Source: Aplidium turbinatum (Eukaryota > Chordata > Ascidiacea > Aplousobranchia > Polyclinidae). Taken from it: DNA of 64,000 nt. The notes beneath the pieces are model-generated. The model worked only from the letters and a program-made list of their open reading frames with translations. It did not search any database and was not told the origin of the DNA. A program made the translations under genes and the position numbers. Each line of letters begins with the position of its first letter. Positions within the stretch are counted from its first letter, which is position 1. The DNA lies in the NCBI GenBank assembly GCA_918807975.1, contig OU964918.1, positions 58,140,477 through 58,204,476 on the forward strand, given 5' to 3'. Positions 63,900-64,000 of this stretch are shown here, in pieces.

Positions 63900-64000
63900 A
63901 AAACATTTTTAAACCATAAACAGACATAAATGGTTTTAAACCATTTATGTCTGTTTATGGTTTAAAAGAGTTACCTCTCTACCCAAATTGTATTATGAAA
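63900..64000. repeat. Palindrome and repeat cut by the window edge
   Basis: Arms AAACCATAAACAGACATAAA and its inverse meet at about 63935. The sequence after the right arm (AGTTACCTCTCT) also follows the decayed hammerhead motif at 9560-9625, so both belong to one repeat family. Confidence 0.6.

Overview
The window is AT-rich animal DNA. It holds four paralogous genes of one small family of fibrinogen-related-domain (FReD, ficolin-like) lectins, spread through about 64 kb packed with mobile elements. Introns are GT-AG, and every FReD is cut at the same five places in the same phases. Three of the four genes have a splice acceptor 7 nt upstream of the start codon, as expected for spliced-leader trans-splicing. 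An invertebrate chordate such as a tunicate fits best; this is inference.

Gene layout. Paralogue B (minus, 3441 to 2423) is secreted and keeps only its first two exons here. Paralogue A (plus, 23565-34715) is complete: eight exons, 299 codons, a type II membrane protein. Paralogue C (minus, 48463 to 40091) is secreted with a nine-triplet collagen stalk, but a hAT transposon splits the collagen exon and exon 4 carries a stop. Paralogue D (plus, from 59419, running off the right edge) is secreted with no collagen. B/A and C/D are divergent, A/C convergent. Introns also align between paralogues, so the copies arose by segmental duplication and then exchanged or lost 5' modules (signal peptide plus collagen versus cytoplasmic tail plus membrane anchor). 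FReD proteins of this kind usually bind acetylated sugars on microbes, so the locus looks like a pattern-recognition cluster offering membrane-bound and soluble forms of one domain.

Mobile DNA. hAT elements dominate: at least ten can be bounded, seven with perfect or near-perfect 8-bp target duplications. Others are a P-element/THAP9-like relic in the loop of a 2.7 kb inverted repeat, a Tc1/mariner relic, at least three kinds of non-LTR LINE remnant, and two families of tRNA-derived SINEs. Nesting is common (SINE in hAT; LINE and hAT in hAT; hAT in a foldback element). No retrovirus, LTR element or Polinton was recognised.

Most unusual signal. Three sequence-unrelated palindromic elements (12378-12844, 41735-42260, 47341-47592) each carry a hammerhead-ribozyme-like motif in each arm, on opposite strands. 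Each has the CUGANGA core, a stem II hairpin, GAAA, a tiny stem III and, in two of the three elements, a well-paired stem I. A decayed fourth motif lies at 9488-9533.
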